The notes beneath the pieces were generated by a model. The model ran no database searches, was not told the origin of the DNA, and saw only the letters and a program-made list of their open reading frames with translations. DNA of 8,238 nucleotides from Muribaculaceae bacterium (GTDB lineage: Bacteria; Bacteroidota; Bacteroidia; Bacteroidales; Muribaculaceae): contig JAIDBM010000008.1 of assembly GCA_029056365.1 (NCBI GenBank), forward strand, positions 1 through 8,238, read 5' to 3'. The position numbers and the translations under genes were made by a program. This document shows, piece after piece, positions 6,283 through 8,238 of this stretch (position 1 is the first letter of the stretch; each line of letters begins with the position of its first letter).

Positions 6283-6306
6283 GATATGCCTGTAATAAGG
6301 TATATC
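6283..6306 (+). terminator. Hairpin after the microprotein ORF, possible terminator
   Basis: GATATGCCT and AGGTATATC form a 9-bp stem with one G-U pair and a GTAATA loop, 13 nt after the small ORF stop codon. Only TTTA follows, so the U-tract is short. It would end a transcript of about 220 nt begun near 6090. Confidence 0.35.
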
Positions 6307-6321
6307 TTTAACACACAACAA

Positions 6322-6350
6322 CGGCCATCTCCCGCTCGGGCAGATGGCCG
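6322..6350. terminator. Strong hairpin, probable terminator of the cotransporter gene
   Basis: CGGCCATCT (6322-6330) pairs with AGATGGCCG (6342-6350). CCCG-CT-CGGG forms the inner stem and C6341 bulges out. On the - strand the hairpin begins 26 nt after the cotransporter gene ends and is followed by T-rich TTGTTGTGTGTT, fitting an intrinsic terminator for that gene. It could also stop read-through from the + strand small unit, although the + side has no U-tract. Confidence 0.7.
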
Positions 6351-6376
6351 CTGACGTATTTGGCGAAACGTATGGC

Positions 6377-8155
6377 CTATGCGTGTTTCTTGCGGAACTG
6401 CTCGCGCAGACTGTCGACTACATTTATAATATAGTCGCCGGTTCGTTCCAGGTCGCTTATAATATCCATATAATAGATACCGGCCTGATAGGCATAGTGC
6501 TGGCGGTTTATATTCTCCACATTGGCATTACGGAGAGTGTTGCGCATGTTGTTGATTTCGCGTTCCTTGTTGTACGACTGCATCAGAGTGCTCTGGCTCA
6601 CGTTCTCGATGTCGCTCAGCTGGGTGTTCATCAGGTCCATGGCCTCCTTCACATACGAGTACATCGTGTCTATATTACGGTATATCTCATCGTTGAACTC
6701 GGCCTGACTCTCGATTTTGCGGGCCATGATTTTTCCTATGCCCAGACAGCAGTCGGCAATACTCTCTATTTCGGCTATGATAGTGAGCATTCCGGCAATC
6801 TTCATCTTACCCTCGTTCGAAAGGCGCCCCTCGGCACAACGGTTGAGATACTGGGCGATTTCAAGCTCCATACGGTCGGAAATATCCTCATATTTCTCAA
6901 TACGCGAATACAGTTTATTATACTCCTCCGAACCCTCTTTGGTATGTATCAGAGTCTGACCCATTACAATCATACGGCCCACACGCTCGGCATATACACT
7001 GATTTCCTTTTCGGCCTGTGCTATATTCAGTTCGGCCGCATTCATCAGACCGCCGCGAATGAACTTGAGGCTGAACTCCTCGTCGTCGCCATGCTTCTTG
7101 TTCGGCACAAGCCACTCAACTATGCGTACATAAAGTTTGGTAAACCATATCATTATGCTAAGGTTCACAAGGTTGAACGTGGTGTGGAATATCGAAAGTC
7201 CGAACGAAACGCTCATCTGCATTTTCGCCACAGCCATCTGGGCATCGCTCACTCGCTGATAGAGGTCGTTGCCGGCAGGAAGCGAATTGTTGAAAAGATT
7301 GTTGTAGACCTGCGGGTCGTTGGCCTCCAGACTGTTCACAAAGCCGAACAGGGCGTCCGGATCGCCCTGGCCAATGACTTCGGTAAGCCATGCGTTGAAT
7401 TCGGCGAACGGAATGAATATGCACACACACCACACGGTGCCGAGCAGATTGAACAGCAGATGCCCCATGGCCGTGCGTTTGGCCGCCACATTGCCGCTCA
7501 TCGAAGCCAGTATCGGAGTGATTGTAGTTCCGATGTTGGAACCAAGCACCAGCGCACATGCCAGGTCGTAACCGATCCAGCCCTTGCTGCACATGATAAG
7601 CGTGATGGCGAACGTGGCCGCCGACGACTGTATCACCATCGTAAGCAACAGACCCACAAGAAGGAATATCAGAATCGATGTGACTCCCATCGAGGCGTAA
7701 TGCTTCAGATAGGCAAACATTTCGGGATTGCTCTGAAGGTCGGGAACATAAGTACTTATCATGTCCAGACCCATGAACAGGAAACTGAATCCGATAAGGA
7801 ACTCGCCCATGCTCTTGGCCTTGCTCTTGTTCGACAGAAGCAGCACCACCGCCACAGCTATGAGCGGAACCACAAACGTGGAGATATTCACCTTGAATCC
7901 GAACAAGGCTATGACCCAGGCTGTGAATGTTGTTCCGACATTCGCGCCCATTATCACAGCCATCGACTGGGCAAGTGTCATCAGACCGGCGTTAACGAAA
8001 CTTACCACCATCACCGTCGATGCCGATGAACTCTGAACCAAGGCAGTGATAGCAAAACCTGTGAGTGTGCCGGTGAAGCGGTTGCGCGTCATGGCCGACA
8101 AAATGTTACGCAGGCGGTCACCAGCCGCTTTAAGCAATACATAACACCAAACCAT
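6377..8155 (-). CDS. Na+/phosphate cotransporter family protein with PhoU-like C-terminal domain
   Basis: The 592-residue product is an inner-membrane transporter of the NptA/YjbB type (Na+/Pi cotransporter family), predicted to move phosphate with sodium. Two inverted repeats are visible: QSSSAST (41-47) with GANVGTT (70-76), and QSSAAT (176-181) with GSNIGTT (205-211), each flanked by hydrophobic helices. Membrane segments continue to about residue 350. The last 220 residues are polar and helical and match the PhoU-like domain seen in this family, ending EQFRKKHA. Similarity begins at KAAGDRLRNILSAM (9-22). Before it the family normally has a first hydrophobic helix with a glycine-rich FLxGMxxMSEGL-like segment, which is not recognisable here. 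The frame stays open from 8155 to the window edge, so the true start may lie outside. No promoter is visible in 8156-8238. Substrate direction is not deducible. Confidence 0.88.
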   Translation of the reverse strand: MVWCYVLLKAAGDRLRNILSAMTRNRFTGTLTGFAITALVQSSSASTVMVVSFVNAGLMTLAQSMAVIMGANVGTTFTAWVIALFGFKVNISTFVVPLIAVAVVLLLSNKSKAKSMGEFLIGFSFLFMGLDMISTYVPDLQSNPEMFAYLKHYASMGVTSILIFLLVGLLLTMVIQSSAATFAITLIMCSKGWIGYDLACALVLGSNIGTTITPILASMSGNVAAKRTAMGHLLFNLLGTVWCVCIFIPFAEFNAWLTEVIGQGDPDALFGFVNSLEANDPQVYNNLFNNSLPAGNDLYQRVSDAQMAVAKMQMSVSFGLSIFHTTFNLVNLSIMIWFTKLYVRIVEWLVPNKKHGDDEEFSLKFIRGGLMNAAELNIAQAEKEISVYAERVGRMIVMGQTLIHTKEGSEEYNKLYSRIEKYEDISDRMELEIAQYLNRCAEGRLSNEGKMKIAGMLTIIAEIESIADCCLGIGKIMARKIESQAEFNDEIYRNIDTMYSYVKEAMDLMNTQLSDIENVSQSTLMQSYNKEREINNMRNTLRNANVENINRQHYAYQAGIYYMDIISDLERTGDYIINVVDSLREQFRKKHA

Positions 8156-8238
8156 AATACCCGAGGGCTGTTTATCTACGGCAAGAAGGTGATGAGGTAA
8201 AGAATGAAGAAAGCGGCACGTGACCGCCGGCGGAAAAA

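Noticed and set aside
6344..8029. 561-codon open frame on the + strand opposite the cotransporter gene
   Set aside because: Its product is unusually rich in His and Tyr, has no motif, and starts inside the 6322-6350 hairpin region. It mirrors the - strand coding sequence.
8204..8238. Start of a divergent + strand gene (MKKAARDRRRK, open to the window edge)
   Set aside because: Only 11 codons are visible and no promoter is seen. The - strand frame is also open here, so it cannot be told apart from chance.

Overview
The window looks like a chromosomal segment from a Bacteroidales bacterium. A Muribaculaceae-like genome is a guess from the moderately high G+C coding regions. The order hint comes from FtsQ/FtsA/FtsZ sequences of the Bacteroidota type, gene starts mostly without a Shine-Dalgarno sequence, and a TAnnTTTG-type -7 promoter box. 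No mobile element, CRISPR array, tRNA or rRNA gene was found.

Positions 1-4174 (+ strand) hold the distal end of the division (dcw) cluster: the 3' end of ftsQ, all of ftsA, all of ftsZ, and a class III sirtuin gene. The gaps are 46, 27 and 28 nt, so the four are probably one transcription unit. FtsQ is a divisome scaffold, FtsZ forms the Z-ring, and FtsA ties it to the membrane. The sirtuin is an NAD-dependent lysine deacylase whose position after ftsZ suggests co-expression with division genes. A short inverted repeat (4172-4191) closes this unit.

Positions 4193-5122 (- strand) encode an exported DUF3943-type envelope protein, convergent with the sirtuin gene. A divergent region (5123-5323) carries a perfect 16-bp palindrome beside a -7-like box, upstream of an orphan OmpR/PhoB-type response regulator (5324-6025, +).

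Positions 6026-6376 lack a conventional gene but are not empty. They hold a good -7 box, a GC-rich leader of about 95 nt with competing short pairings, a 3-codon mini-ORF, a 27-codon ORF preceded by AAAGG, a possible terminator hairpin, and a strong hairpin shared with the convergent gene. This compact unit is the least explained part of the window.

Positions 6377-8155 (- strand) encode a Na+/phosphate cotransporter-family protein with a C-terminal PhoU-like domain. Its extreme N-terminus, next to the window edge, does not resemble the family and may be disrupted, mis-assembled or unusual.
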